64,000 bases of DNA from Elusimicrobiota bacterium (GTDB lineage Bacteria > Elusimicrobiota > Elusimicrobia > FEN-1173). Position 1 is the stretch's first letter. Every line of letters begins with the position of its first letter. Below the pieces are notes generated by a model. It worked only from the letters and a program-made list of their open reading frames with translations, was not told where the DNA came from and did not search any database. The position numbers were made by a program, and so were the translations under genes. This document shows, one piece after another, positions 37,562 to 47,266 of the stretch. Where the stretch lies: the NCBI GenBank assembly GCA_016722575.1, contig JADKIY010000006.1, positions 62,001-126,000 of the forward strand, given 5' to 3'.

Positions 37562-40203
37562 ATGCCCACCGGCAACGAGATTCGGGAAAAGTTTCTCCGC
37601 TACTTCGAGTCGGGCGAACGACGGCACGCCCGCGTGCCGTCGGACAGCCTGATCCCGTCCTCGGACCCGACGCTCCTGTTCACCTCCGCCGGCATGGTGC
37701 AGTTCAAGCCCTACTTCCTCGGGCAGAAGGTGCTGAAGGGCGGCCGGGCCTGCTCCTCCCAGAAATGCCTCCGCACCACCGACATCGAGCGGGTGGGTTA
37801 CACCGCCCGGCATTTGACGTTTTTCGAAATGTTGGGAAACTTCTCTTTCGGCGATTACTTCAAAACCGAAGCCGTGGCCTGGGCCTGGGAATTCCTGACC
37901 AAGGAAATGGGCCTCGACAAAAACCGCCTTTACTCCACGGTCTACAACGAGGACGACGAGGCCTTCGATCTCTGGAAGAAGTTTCAGCCGGAAAGCCGCA
38001 TCGTCCGCATGGGCGCGGACACCAATTTCTGGAACATGGGCCCCACGGGCCCCTGCGGCCCCTGCTCGGAAATCCTCTTCGACAAGGGCCCGGCCCTCTG
38101 CACCTGCGGCGCGGGCGCGGCCTGCCGCCCGGAAAACGACTGCGACCGCTGGATGGAAGTGTGGAACAACGTCTTCACCCAATTCGACCGCCAGGCCGAC
38201 GGTTCGCTCAAGCCCCTCCCCAAAAAGAACATCGACACGGGCATGGGCCTAGAGCGACTGACCGCCGTGGTCCAGGGGGTTTTCACCAATTTCGAAACGG
38301 ACCTCTTCGTCCCGTTGATCCGCCAAACCGAGGAGATCCTGGAAAAACTTCCAAAGGGCTGACGGGGGCGGCCATCGCTCCCTTCCGGCTCATCCCGGAC
38401 CACGCCCGGGCCTCCACCTTCATGATCGCCGACGGCATCCTTCCCTCCAACGAAGGGCGGGGTTACGTTTTGCGCCGGCTGATCCGCCGGGCCGTGCGCC
38501 ACGGCCGACTGGTCGGGCGGGAAAAACCCTTTTTGTTCCAGTTGGCCCAATCCGTCGTGGACCAAATGGGCGGCGCTTACCCCGACTTGACGGCGAAGCG
38601 GGAAAGCATCGTTTCCATGATCAAGCAGGAGGAAGAACGTTTCTTGGAAACCCTGGAAAGCGGCACGGCCCGCCTGGAAGAATTGGTTTCCTCGGCCAAA
38701 TCCCAGGGGCGGAAAACCCTCGGGGGCGTCGAGGTGTTCAAACTTTACGACACCTACGGATTCCCGCCGGACATGACCCGGGAAATCCTGGCGGAGCGGG
38801 GCCTTTCCTTCGACGAAAAGGAGTTGGAAGCCGCCCGCCGGGAAGCCCAGGACACCGCCCGGGGCGCCTGGAAAGGTTCGGGCCAGGAAGACACCGGATT
38901 GTACGCCCAGTTGCACCGGGATTTGGGCGACGTCCTGTTCCGGGGCTACGAGGTTTCGGAAGTGAAGAATGTTTCCGTCACGGCTCTCCTGAAAGAGGGC
39001 AAACCCGTTTCGACCCTGTCCGAGGGGGAGGAGGGGGAAATCGCTTTGAAGGAAACGCCCTTCTATCCCGAAGGCGGCGGTCCCGTGGGCGACATCGGCT
39101 TGGTGACCGGCTCCGCCGGCAAGGCCCAGGTGTTGGACACCCAGCGCCCCGTGGACGGATTCATCGTCCACCGCGTTAAGATCCTTTCGGGAAAAATTTC
39201 AAAAGGAGACGCCGTGACGGCCACCGTGGACGGCGATCGCCGGGAAGCCATTCGCCGGCACCACACGGCCACCCATTTGCTCCACGCGGCGCTCCGCCGG
39301 GTCCTGGGCACGCACGTCACCCAGGCCGGGTCCATCGTCACCCCGGACAAGCTCCGGTTCGACTACACCCACACCGCCACACCGAGTTTGGCGGAACTCC
39401 GGCGCATTGAGGACGACGCCAACCGCAACGTCCTTCGGGACATCGCCCGGCCGGAGACGACGCCGGAGATGTCCCTGGCCGAAGCCCAGAAGGTCGGCGC
39501 CATGGCTTTTTTCGGGGACAAATACGGCGACAAAGTCCGGGTCGTGAAGTTCGGCGAGGCCACGACGGAAGTGTGCGGCGGCATCCACGTTCTGCGCACG
39601 GGGGAAATCGGTTTGATCAAAATCGTCGCCGAATCCTCCATCGGGGCGGGCGTCCGGCGCATGGAGGCCGTGGCGGGCATCAAAGCCCTGGAATATTTAC
39701 AGCAAATGGAAAGCACCGTGGCGGAGGCCGCGGAGAAGCTGAAGGCCTCGCCGTCGGAACTGGTTCAACGGATCGACCGCTCTCTTCAACGGCAACGTCA
39801 GCTGGAGCGGGAGATGGAGGAGCTCCGCGTGAAGGCCGCCCAGGGGGGCGGGGGCGCGGCGGCCGTCGAAGCCCGGGAAGTCGGCGGAGCCCGGTGGCTC
39901 GTTCAGGCCGCGCCGGGCCTGGACGAAAAATCCCTGCGCTCCCTCTCCGACCGCCTGAAGGAAAAGGCCGACGGGGCCGGGGTGCTGGTGGCCACGGGGA
40001 ACGAAGAAAAAATTTCATTCGTCGTGGCTCTGCCCGCGACCTTGACCCAGGCCGGCTGGCACGCGGGGAAAATCGCCCAGGCGGTGGCCGCCAAGATCGG
40101 CGGCAAAGGCGGCGGCCGCCCCGATTTCGCCCAGGGCGGCGGCAAAGCGTCCTTGGCCCTGGACCAGCTTTTCGGCGACCTCCCCGAATTGCTTCGCAAG
40201 TAG
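37562..40203 (+). CDS. alaS: Alanyl-tRNA synthetase AlaRS, frameshifted
   Basis: Charges tRNA-Ala. The catalytic domain has [26 protein letters not shown] and [13 protein letters not shown] class II motifs plus [12 protein letters not shown]. Frame 0 ends at 38362 after EILEKLPKG. One extra G in the G3 run at 38356-38358 joins [18 protein letters not shown] and the full downstream part to 40203, 880 residues, normal length. The editing domain has [14 protein letters not shown], but the usual CGGTH reads CGGIH here. The C-Ala domain ends the protein. Confidence 0.94.
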
Positions 40204-40215
40204 TAAAATCGCTTT

Positions 40216-40241
40216 CCCCGGTTTTTCATGGGGTTATTTTT
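40216..40241 (+). terminator. Weak terminator-like hairpin after alaS
   Basis: A four-pair CCCC/GGGG hairpin with a ten-base loop is followed by TTATTTTTTT. The stem is short, so it is only a candidate. It abuts the REP-like doublet. Confidence 0.3.
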
Positions 40242-40242
40242 T

Positions 40243-40333
40243 TGTCTCCCCGGCGAAAGCCGGGGTCCAGGGTTTAACGCATCCTCCAAAATCGGCTCCA
40301 GATCCTGGAATACGGCCTCCGCCGGAATGACCT
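40243..40333. repeat. REP-like inverted doublet between alaS and tRNA-Arg
   Basis: First unit (minus sense) has CCCCGGCGAAAGCCGGGG with TCCAGG; the second, degenerate unit (plus sense) has CCTGGAATACGGCCTCCGCC followed by GGAATGACCT. They are about 32 bases apart with CCAGG ends facing inward, the same arrangement as at 6797-6893. Confidence 0.82.
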
Positions 40334-40389
40334 AAAATAAAAATTCGTTCCCGAATTAAGCGGATCGAAAAGACGAGCTTTTTAATTTT

Positions 40390-40463
<74 letters not shown>

Positions 40464-40537
40464 CTTTTTTTGATGAATGGTTCGGATGTTGATTTAATTC
40501 CTTTGAAAAACAACCCGTGTTTTGAGGTCTTTGGTTG

Positions 40538-42550
40538 ATGAACGTCTTTTTCGTTCTCTTTCTCCTCTTCCTGCCCTGGCTCGGTTGCGCCCAGGGCAAG
40601 ATGCCCCGTCTCCCCGATCTATTGTCCCCCGCCGCCGAATCCGACGGCCCTACCCTAAAAACGACCCAGGACGCCTATTTCCACGACGCCTTTGTGGAAT
40701 GGTCCCTCAGCGTTCCCACCGGTTCCAATCTCTTCGACAAGCTGTCCGCGTCCACCTCGCCGTGGGTCACCTGGGTGGAAAAAGACGGGACGCCGGTCAC
40801 GACCATCGGCATGTTGCGGGAGGCCCCGCTTGTATTCAGCACGGCCACCCGTTCTTGGTCGGCCCGTTGGCCGGTTCCCTGGAACGCCCCGGACGGTTCT
40901 TACAGCGTTCGTTTGGACACCCGGGCCTGGCCCGCCGGGGAAAAAACGCCCGCCTCCCCCGCGTTTAAAATTCAATCCCGGGAATTCAAACCCGTGCCCA
41001 AGGGTTTCGGCGTCTTGACCCTCGAGGGCCACGCGTCGTTCCACGTGTTTCGGGCGCCCGATGGGCAAAAGCGCGCCTCCGCCATGGCCGAATGGGCCGA
41101 ATTCATGGGCGCCGACGCCCTGGTCGTTCAGGGGGCGGAGACCAGCGGGTTCACCGTCAAACTCTCCACGTCGTCCCCCTGGCTGACGCGCAACGAGAAA
41201 GGCGTCATCGAACTGGGCAAAGCCTGCCGGGAACGGGGCCTTAAGTTGGGGGTCTACCTGCTGTCCTTTATGGTGGGGGGCCCGCCGCAGTTTTCACCCG
41301 ATTACCAATACGGCTGGTACTACGAAAACGGCCGTCCCGTCTACGGATTGGATCGCCCGACCCGCCGGGGCATTTCGATTTTGGACCCGCGCCGCCCCCA
41401 CGACATCGTCAAGATGTTGAACCGCTGGGCGGACGTTCCCGGGGTTGATTTCGTCGGTTTGGACTACATCCGCCCCGTTTTCGGCGGCAACGAATTGGTG
41501 GAGGATTTCGTCCGGGAAATGCCCGGCGTGACGCCTCCGGCCCGGTACGCGAAGATGACGAAAGTGGAGCGGATGAAGTGGATCGCGCCTGGCCGCTACG
41601 TCGCCCCCTTGCTCAAGACCAAAGACCCGGCCCGCTGGAAACTGGCGGATCAATGGTTTTGGTACCGAGCCCACTGTTCCGCCCGGGTGCTGCGGCAGAT
41701 CGCCCAGGAATACGGCGGCAAAACGCCGCTCTGGGGCTTCACCCTCTCCTGGCAAAAGGGCTGGGAACACGCCCAGGACCCCGTCATGTTCCGCGACGCC
41801 GGGTTGGACATCGACGCCATCATGCTCTACGAAGCGACCGGGGAGCAATTCCGTAATCTCGTCGGACACTGGGGGAATTACGCCCTTCGCGATCAGTTGA
41901 ATCTCGTGGTGGGCGATACCTACGATTGGCGATTGCATCAAAAAACCACGAACCCCGCGGGCCCGGAGGATTTTTACAACCGGATGATCCTGGCCGTGAC
42001 GGGGTTTCATAAAGACAAGCCCGTGCGGGGAATCTTCACCCACGATTTGAACCGGGCTTTGAGCGGGCCCCGGCAGCTCGGCCCCTATTCGTCCAAGGAA
42101 TGGTTCCTGGCCGGCGGGGCCGCCATGACCCGGGTGCGGGAATTGAACAAGGCGTTGCCCTACGATTTGACGTTGACCGCCCCCGACGAAGCCCGCGCGG
42201 GCGGGACGCTTTCGGCGGTGATCGCCTTCGGCGAACGTCCATCGACCGCCCCGGTCCGGGTGGAGCTGTTGTCGGGTCCGGACCTGGAAGTCTCGCCCGG
42301 GGTCGTGGACCTTTCGCCCCAGAAATCGTCGGCGGCCCTGGTCCTTCGCTGGCGTCCCAACGATCATTCCGCGGCCCGGGGACGACGCACGTTCCTGGCG
42401 GCCCGGGCGGTTCGCCCGGCGTTTAAGTTCGAACGCGCCCAAATCCATATGAAGTACATTCAAGGCGCTTCGAATTCCGGTCCCGCCGGTCCCCCGGAGC
42501 CGAATCCCGTGCCCGGGGTCCCGCCCGTTTCATCGGTCGAGAAAAAGTGA
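40538..42550 (+). CDS. Secreted lipoprotein with GHL10-like glycoside-hydrolase TIM barrel
   Basis: A 670-residue exported protein. The N-terminal hydrophobic segment ends in a lipobox (WLGC near residue 16). A strand-rich domain (about 40-155) precedes a TIM-barrel region (about 160-540). ADALVVQGAE, GLKLGVYLLSF and the VDFVGLDYIRP strand, followed by acidic residues, are like family-10-like hydrolases (GHL10). A C-terminal Ig-like domain (about 545-640) and a Pro-rich tail end the protein. Its substrate is unknown. It overlaps the next gene by GTGA, so the two are co-translated. Which acids are catalytic cannot be told from sequence alone. Confidence 0.7.
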   Translation: MNVFFVLFLLFLPWLGCAQGKMPRLPDLLSPAAESDGPTLKTTQDAYFHDAFVEWSLSVPTGSNLFDKLSASTSPWVTWVEKDGTPVTTIGMLREAPLVFSTATRSWSARWPVPWNAPDGSYSVRLDTRAWPAGEKTPASPAFKIQSREFKPVPKGFGVLTLEGHASFHVFRAPDGQKRASAMAEWAEFMGADALVVQGAETSGFTVKLSTSSPWLTRNEKGVIELGKACRERGLKLGVYLLSFMVGGPPQFSPDYQYGWYYENGRPVYGLDRPTRRGISILDPRRPHDIVKMLNRWADVPGVDFVGLDYIRPVFGGNELVEDFVREMPGVTPPARYAKMTKVERMKWIAPGRYVAPLLKTKDPARWKLADQWFWYRAHCSARVLRQIAQEYGGKTPLWGFTLSWQKGWEHAQDPVMFRDAGLDIDAIMLYEATGEQFRNLVGHWGNYALRDQLNLVVGDTYDWRLHQKTTNPAGPEDFYNRMILAVTGFHKDKPVRGIFTHDLNRALSGPRQLGPYSSKEWFLAGGAAMTRVRELNKALPYDLTLTAPDEARAGGTLSAVIAFGERPSTAPVRVELLSGPDLEVSPGVVDLSPQKSSAALVLRWRPNDHSAARGRRTFLAARAVRPAFKFERAQIHMKYIQGASNSGPAGPPEPNPVPGVPPVSSVEKK

Positions 42551-42948
42551 GAACCGGGTTCTGCGCCGCGGCCTTGATTTTGTCGGTCTCCGTTGGAGCC
42601 CGGTCGGCCGCCGATCCCGACTTCCCTCAAAAGCGGGAGGCGCCGACCGTCCTTCCCGGAGACGCTTTTGACCTCGCCGCGGCCGAGGCCATCGGCGTGA
42701 GCACGACCACGATCGGCCGCTGGCGGGCAAAAGGTTTTGGAAAAACCGAAGTGCTGATCCTTGGCGAGATGGTTCGCCGGTCCACGTGGACCTTCGACGC
42801 TTTGGGCGCGGCCCGGGACGGGGGCGCGACGCTTGAAACCTTGTCCCGCCAATGCGGCGCGGATTACCTGGCGGCTTTCCGCGCGGCCCGGGAAAGTCGG
42901 CGCCGGATCGAGGACGCCCTCCTCCTCCCGGGGGCCGGTCCCCGATGA
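42547..42948 (+). CDS. Small exported hypothetical protein
   Basis: A 133-residue product with a signal peptide (about 1-21, GARSAA). The rest is helical: AEAIGVSTTTIGRWRAKGFG, KTEVLILGEMVRRS, TFDALGAARDGGATLETL. It resembles small secreted bacterial proteins in which FGKTEVLIL-type helices repeat, but I cannot name a family. The start is a GTG overlapping the previous stop. Its TGA overlaps an ATG at 42945 that would open the next gene if the G8 run there had nine G. Confidence 0.65.
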   Translation: MRTGFCAAALILSVSVGARSAADPDFPQKREAPTVLPGDAFDLAAAEAIGVSTTTIGRWRAKGFGKTEVLILGEMVRRSTWTFDALGAARDGGATLETLSRQCGADYLAAFRAARESRRRIEDALLLPGAGPR

Positions 42949-42961
42949 GCGCGGGGGGGGC

Positions 42962-45034
42962 TTGAGTTCCACCACCGCTTCCCGCTTCTTTCGTCCCGTC
43001 GTCGCCCTTCCCCTGTCGTTCCTCTTTCTCCAAATCCAGTCCCCTCTTTTTTTGAAATACCTCTTTGCCCATCCCGGGTCTTTGTCCGGGGCCGCCGTCC
43101 TGGAACCCCTTCGGTTTGCGGGAGTGGGAATCCTCACCGGTCTTTTTTTATTGGGAGCCGTGGCTTTGGGCAAGTCGGTGTTGACTCGGTTCTGGCGTTC
43201 CGGCTCCAGGATCGAGCGCGTGGCCGCTTCGTTGGTTCTGGGGGAGGGGATCGTCGCCTTCTTCCTGATGGCCCTGGGGTGGGGCGGTGGGTTTTCCCGG
43301 CCGCTGTTGATCGGCGTTTTTGTCCTGATTTCCGCCGGGGGGCTTTGGCGGTTTCGGAAAAAGGCCCACGGCTTTTCCGCCCTGTGGTCCGCCGCGGCCC
43401 GGCCGCTTCGACCCGTCGAGTTTTTCTTCCTCTTCCTCCTTCTCCTCGGATTTTGGCGGGCGTTGATCGCCACCGCCGCGCCGCCCACGGACTGGGATTC
43501 GTTGGCATACCACTTGGCTTTTCCGAAGATCTTTCTGACCGAAGGGCGTTTGCTTCGCCTGCCCTGGTCCATCAACTCGCATTACCCGTTGAACGCCGAA
43601 ATGCTTTACACCCTCGGCCTGGCGGTTCAAGGCGATGTCTTTTGTCATTGGCTCAATTTCGCCCACGGTATCGCCCTGGCCGCGGTCGTGGCCGCCCTGG
43701 GGGCGCGTTATTTTTCCCGGCGGGCGGGAGGGGCCGCCGCGGCGGTGTTGGTTCTTCAGCCCGTGTTTCAACGGGTGATCGGAAACGCTTCCACCGACTT
43801 GGCCGCGGCGCTCCCTCTGGTTCTTGCGGCGGCCCGGGCCGCGGAGGCCGGCCCTTCCGTCGCGGACGCCCGCCGAAACTGGGGGATGGCGGGCGTCCTG
43901 ACCGGTCTCGCGGCTTCGGTTAAATTGACCGGTTTGTGGATGGTCCCGGCGCTCCTGGGACTTCTTTCGGCCCGGGCACTTTTGGGCGGTCCCCATCGTC
44001 CGGGCGCGGCCCGCCGCTTGGCGGGAGAAGCGGGGGCGTTCCTGCTGGGCGCGGCCGGGGCGGGGTTCCCCTGGTATCTTCGAAACCTTTGGACGACCGG
44101 CAACCCTCTCTGGCCCTACGCCGCGTCGATCCTGGGCGGCGGCCCGGCCGCCGCGGCCGCCTGGGCCCGCATCGCCGCCTCGGTCACGGAGCGCGTGCCG
44201 TTCACCCTGGGCACGCTGGTGTCGTTGCCCTGGAAATTCTGGTCCGCCGCCGACCTCTTTAAATACCAGCCGTATTTCTTGACGACGCCTTTCTTTTTCC
44301 TGTTTTTCCTTCGGTTGTTGCGTCGTCCCTCCCTGTCCGCCGCGCCCAAAGCGTTCTTGGGAGCCCTGGGGCTCTTCGCCCTGGTCTGGCTGGCCGTCTA
44401 TCCGGCCTGGCGCTACGCCCTTCCCGTGGCCGCCGGCCTGGCGGTCTTCACCGCGGGTTTTTTTGAGGAATCGATCGATCGGTCTCGGGCCCGGTGGGCT
44501 TGGGTTCCCGTGGCCGTTTTCCCGTTGATCCCTTTGAAAAGTCTTTCGGTGAACGCGGAGTCTTTCCCTTTTTGGGGCCTGCGCTCCCTGGCCGCGCCGG
44601 ACCTTTCCTCCCGGGACCGCTATTGCGAGCTGACCCTGGGCGATCCCTTCGCCTTGGCGCGGGAGGCCAACGCCCAACTCCCGTCGGGAGCGCGCGTCTT
44701 AATGTACAAAGACGTTCGAGGCTATTTCCTGGACCGTTCCTACGCCTGGGGCGACCCGTTGAACCCGGGGGTGTTGGACTTCCGCGTCTTGAATTCCCCG
44801 GAGGCTTTGGGCCGGGAGCTGAAAAGGTTGGGTTTCACCCACATTGTGTACAATCCGTTCATCGAGCCCACCCGGGGCGATCGCTCCTATTACGACCGCG
44901 CCGATCGGCTGATGGCCGATTTCTTGATCCATCGCGGCCGGGCGCTTTCGATTCGCGGGGGGGGCGGGCTCTTCGCGATTTCCGGCGATCCGTTGTCGCC
45001 CGCCGAAGGGGATTCGGCGGGCCGCCGGATTTAA
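42962..45034 (+). CDS. Polytopic membrane glycosyltransferase-like protein (ArnT/GT39-like)
   Basis: About eleven hydrophobic helices, then a soluble C-terminal part (about 560-690). The segment TDWDSLAYHLAFPKIF with an acidic pair, followed by SINSHYPLNAEML, is like the lumenal catalytic loop of lipid-carrier-dependent sugar transferases. LASVKLTGLWMVP-type and WYLRNLWTTGNPLWP elements support this. As sequenced the best start is TTG 42962 (690 residues). One extra G in the 42953-42960 run would allow ATG 42945, overlapping the previous stop, and give 696 residues. Substrate unknown. Confidence 0.72.
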   Translation: MSSTTASRFFRPVVALPLSFLFLQIQSPLFLKYLFAHPGSLSGAAVLEPLRFAGVGILTGLFLLGAVALGKSVLTRFWRSGSRIERVAASLVLGEGIVAFFLMALGWGGGFSRPLLIGVFVLISAGGLWRFRKKAHGFSALWSAAARPLRPVEFFFLFLLLLGFWRALIATAAPPTDWDSLAYHLAFPKIFLTEGRLLRLPWSINSHYPLNAEMLYTLGLAVQGDVFCHWLNFAHGIALAAVVAALGARYFSRRAGGAAAAVLVLQPVFQRVIGNASTDLAAALPLVLAAARAAEAGPSVADARRNWGMAGVLTGLAASVKLTGLWMVPALLGLLSARALLGGPHRPGAARRLAGEAGAFLLGAAGAGFPWYLRNLWTTGNPLWPYAASILGGGPAAAAAWARIAASVTERVPFTLGTLVSLPWKFWSAADLFKYQPYFLTTPFFFLFFLRLLRRPSLSAAPKAFLGALGLFALVWLAVYPAWRYALPVAAGLAVFTAGFFEESIDRSRARWAWVPVAVFPLIPLKSLSVNAESFPFWGLRSLAAPDLSSRDRYCELTLGDPFALAREANAQLPSGARVLMYKDVRGYFLDRSYAWGDPLNPGVLDFRVLNSPEALGRELKRLGFTHIVYNPFIEPTRGDRSYYDRADRLMADFLIHRGRALSIRGGGGLFAISGDPLSPAEGDSAGRRI

Positions 45035-45061
45035 CCGGGGTCCGGGTTTTTGGGAGGTCGC

Positions 45062-46021
45062 ATGAATTGGCGTTCCTGGCGTGTTCGGGGTTGGTTGGTG
45101 GTGGGGCTTTACGCCGTTTGTTTGGCGTTGGCGTTGGCGCGCTCGGGCCAAAAGCCGTCGCGTTCGTCGACGGCGGTCCGGGCCGGCAAGTCCGCGGCCA
45201 CGCCCGCCTTCGCGGCGGACGGCGCCATCGCCGTGGTCGACCTCCGGGGCCCCATCGCCCTGGGCATGGGCGGCGGCCTGCGGGACGGAACGGCCGACGG
45301 CGTTCTTCGCCGCCTTCGGGAATTGCGGGACCAATCGGAGGTCAAGGCCGTCGTTTTGCGAATCAACACGCCCGGCGGCTCCGTGGCCGCCGTTCAGGAA
45401 ATCCACGGGGCCGTGCTGGCCCTGAAAGGGGAAGGTAAAAAAGTGGTGGCGTCCCTGGGCGACATTGCCGCCTCCGGCGGCTATTACGTCGCGGCGGCCG
45501 CCGACCGGGTGGTGGCCAACCCCGGATCCCTCGTGGGATCCATCGGGGTGGTCTTTCACCTGATGAATTTTGAAGAGCTCACCAAAAAAATCGGCGTGCA
45601 GGCCACGGTCATTAAATCGGGGGCGATGAAAGACATGGGGTCGCCCTACCGCCCTTTAAATCCCGAGGAACGGCGCGTGTTTGAGGGGCTGGTCGCCAGC
45701 GCCTACGGGCAATTTTTGGACGCCGTGGCCCGGGGCCGCAAAATGCCCCTGGACAAGCTGCGCCCCCTGGCCGACGGGCGGGTGTTCACCGGGGAGCAGG
45801 CCCGGGCGGCGGGCTTGGTGGACGTTCTGGGAAGTTACGACGACGCGGTCAAAGAAGCCGCGGCCCTGGCGGGAATCAAATCGGCCCACCCCAAAATCAT
45901 CGGCCCCTCCCGGTCCTGGGACCGGTGGTTGGACGCCTTCGGGAGCGTGTTCGAAGGGCCTCTGGGCGAGTGGCGGCGGCTCCTGGGCGTGCGCGGGTCT
46001 CTCCTTTATGTCTGGGAGTAA
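45062..46021 (+). CDS. sppA: Signal peptide peptidase SppA, 36-kDa type
   Basis: Membrane-bound serine/lysine protease that degrades signal peptides. ATG 45062 follows GGGAGG and gives 319 residues. A single N-terminal membrane anchor (about 12-30) precedes a ClpP-like fold. INTPGGSVAA, the catalytic S138 in DIAASGGYYVAAAADRVVA, SLVGSIGV and the lysine motif KSGAMKDMGSPYR are all present. It is the short type found in Bacillus and many other phyla. It overlaps the Yip1-like gene by 14 bases. Confidence 0.92.
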   Translation: MNWRSWRVRGWLVVGLYAVCLALALARSGQKPSRSSTAVRAGKSAATPAFAADGAIAVVDLRGPIALGMGGGLRDGTADGVLRRLRELRDQSEVKAVVLRINTPGGSVAAVQEIHGAVLALKGEGKKVVASLGDIAASGGYYVAAAADRVVANPGSLVGSIGVVFHLMNFEELTKKIGVQATVIKSGAMKDMGSPYRPLNPEERRVFEGLVASAYGQFLDAVARGRKMPLDKLRPLADGRVFTGEQARAAGLVDVLGSYDDAVKEAAALAGIKSAHPKIIGPSRSWDRWLDAFGSVFEGPLGEWRRLLGVRGSLLYVWE

Positions 46022-46625
46022 CGACACGACGGGGCGGTCCGCCGGCGATGCACTGGATTTGCTGGGTCGAATGACGGCCGATCCGGCGGGCGCCTTCGAA
46101 GAGGTGGCCGCCCACCCCCGCGTCGGGTCGGGTCTGATCGTGATGGCCCTGGCCGTGGCCGGTCGGGCCCTGGCCGATCCCCTTCCCTGGGACGACGGCC
46201 CCGTGGTCCTTCTGCGACGGTTCGGGTCCACGGTGGCCGGAAGTTTGGTCCTGTGGTTCCTCCTGGCTTCTCTCGGACACGGGTTGTCGCGCCTGGCGGG
46301 AAAAAAAGGCCGGTTTGATTCCTTCCTCGCCGTGGCCGGCTGGGCGGGGTTGGCGCTTTGGGGCGAACTGCCCTTTCGACTCCTGGCGGCCGCCGCGCCG
46401 GACGTCGCGCTGTTGGCGTCGCCGCCCCGATTGCTTTTTCGTTGCGCGGCCTACGCGCTCTGGTGGTGGGGGCTTCAGCGCGTTTACGGTTGGTCCCGGG
46501 TGGGCGCTTTGATGTTGATGCTTCTTCCGGCCCTGGCCGTGGGCACGCTGGTCTTCGCCCTCGGCCTCGCCGCGGCGTTGTTTTTCACCGGGTCCGCCGC
46601 TTTTTTTCACTCCTTGGTGCATTGA
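46008..46625 (+). CDS. Yip1-family-like membrane protein
   Basis: A 205-residue protein with a short cytoplasmic N-terminus (ALDLLGRMTADPAGAFEEVA, the usual Yip1 entry segment) and about five membrane helices, including VAGSLVLWFLLASLGHGLSR and VGALMLMLLPALAVGTLVF. Bacterial Yip1 proteins have no settled function. Its start lies inside sppA, so translation is coupled. The start codon was chosen because it precedes the conserved helix. Confidence 0.7.
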   Translation: MSGSNDTTGRSAGDALDLLGRMTADPAGAFEEVAAHPRVGSGLIVMALAVAGRALADPLPWDDGPVVLLRRFGSTVAGSLVLWFLLASLGHGLSRLAGKKGRFDSFLAVAGWAGLALWGELPFRLLAAAAPDVALLASPPRLLFRCAAYALWWWGLQRVYGWSRVGALMLMLLPALAVGTLVFALGLAAALFFTGSAAFFHSLVH

Positions 46626-46693
46626 CTTTTCCCGTTGCGCGCGGGGAGAACTTCCATTACCCTTAGGGGGTCATTCGTTCAGGAGGAAGACCT

Positions 46694-47266
46694 ATGATCG
46701 TGGCGTTCGTGGCGTTGGCGGGGTTGGTGTTGGTGATGGTGTTTTGCGTCGGCATTTACAACGGGTTGGTCCGCCTGAAAAACAACGTCGGCAAGGCGTG
46801 GTCCAACATCGACATCGTGCTCAAGCAGCGCCACGACGAACTGCCCAAGCTCATTGAAACCTGCAAGCAATACATGAAATTCGAGCAGGACACCCTGGAA
46901 AAAGTCATGAAAGCCCGCGCCGCCGTGTTTTCCGCCCGGGAGGCGGGCAACGTGGCCGCTCTCGGCCAGGCCGAGGGGCAATTGCGGGGGGGGTTGGGCG
47001 GACTGTTCGCCGTGGCCGAGAACTATCCCGACCTGAAAACGAACCAAACCTTTATGGGCCTTCAGTCCCGGGTCTCCTCCCTGGAAAACACGATCTCCGA
47101 CCGTCGCGAACTCTACAACGAAAGCGTCAACTTGAACAACACGCGGCTCGAGCAATTTCCGGACTCCCTCGTGGCCCGGTTCGGGTCCTTCAAGGCGTTT
47201 GAATTCCTGAAATTCGACGCCGCCGAAACCCAAGACGTCAACGTTAAAAATCTCTTCTCGGCATGA
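46694..47266 (+). CDS. lemA: LemA family protein
   Basis: A 190-residue membrane-anchored helical protein. An N-terminal helix (about 2-22) precedes the LemA signature YNGLVRLKNNVGKAWSNIDI with VLKQRHDELPKL. ENYPDLKTNQTF and the long coiled region to residue 165 complete the fold. AGGAGG precedes the ATG. It overlaps the GIDE protein gene by ATGA. LemA-GIDE pairs occur in several phyla; function is not settled. Confidence 0.93.
   Translation: MIVAFVALAGLVLVMVFCVGIYNGLVRLKNNVGKAWSNIDIVLKQRHDELPKLIETCKQYMKFEQDTLEKVMKARAAVFSAREAGNVAALGQAEGQLRGGLGGLFAVAENYPDLKTNQTFMGLQSRVSSLENTISDRRELYNESVNLNNTRLEQFPDSLVARFGSFKAFEFLKFDAAETQDVNVKNLFSA

Noticed and set aside
38363..40203. A stand-alone AlaX-like editing protein after alaS
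   Set aside because: The segment starts without its own start region and continues the catalytic half exactly once one G is added.
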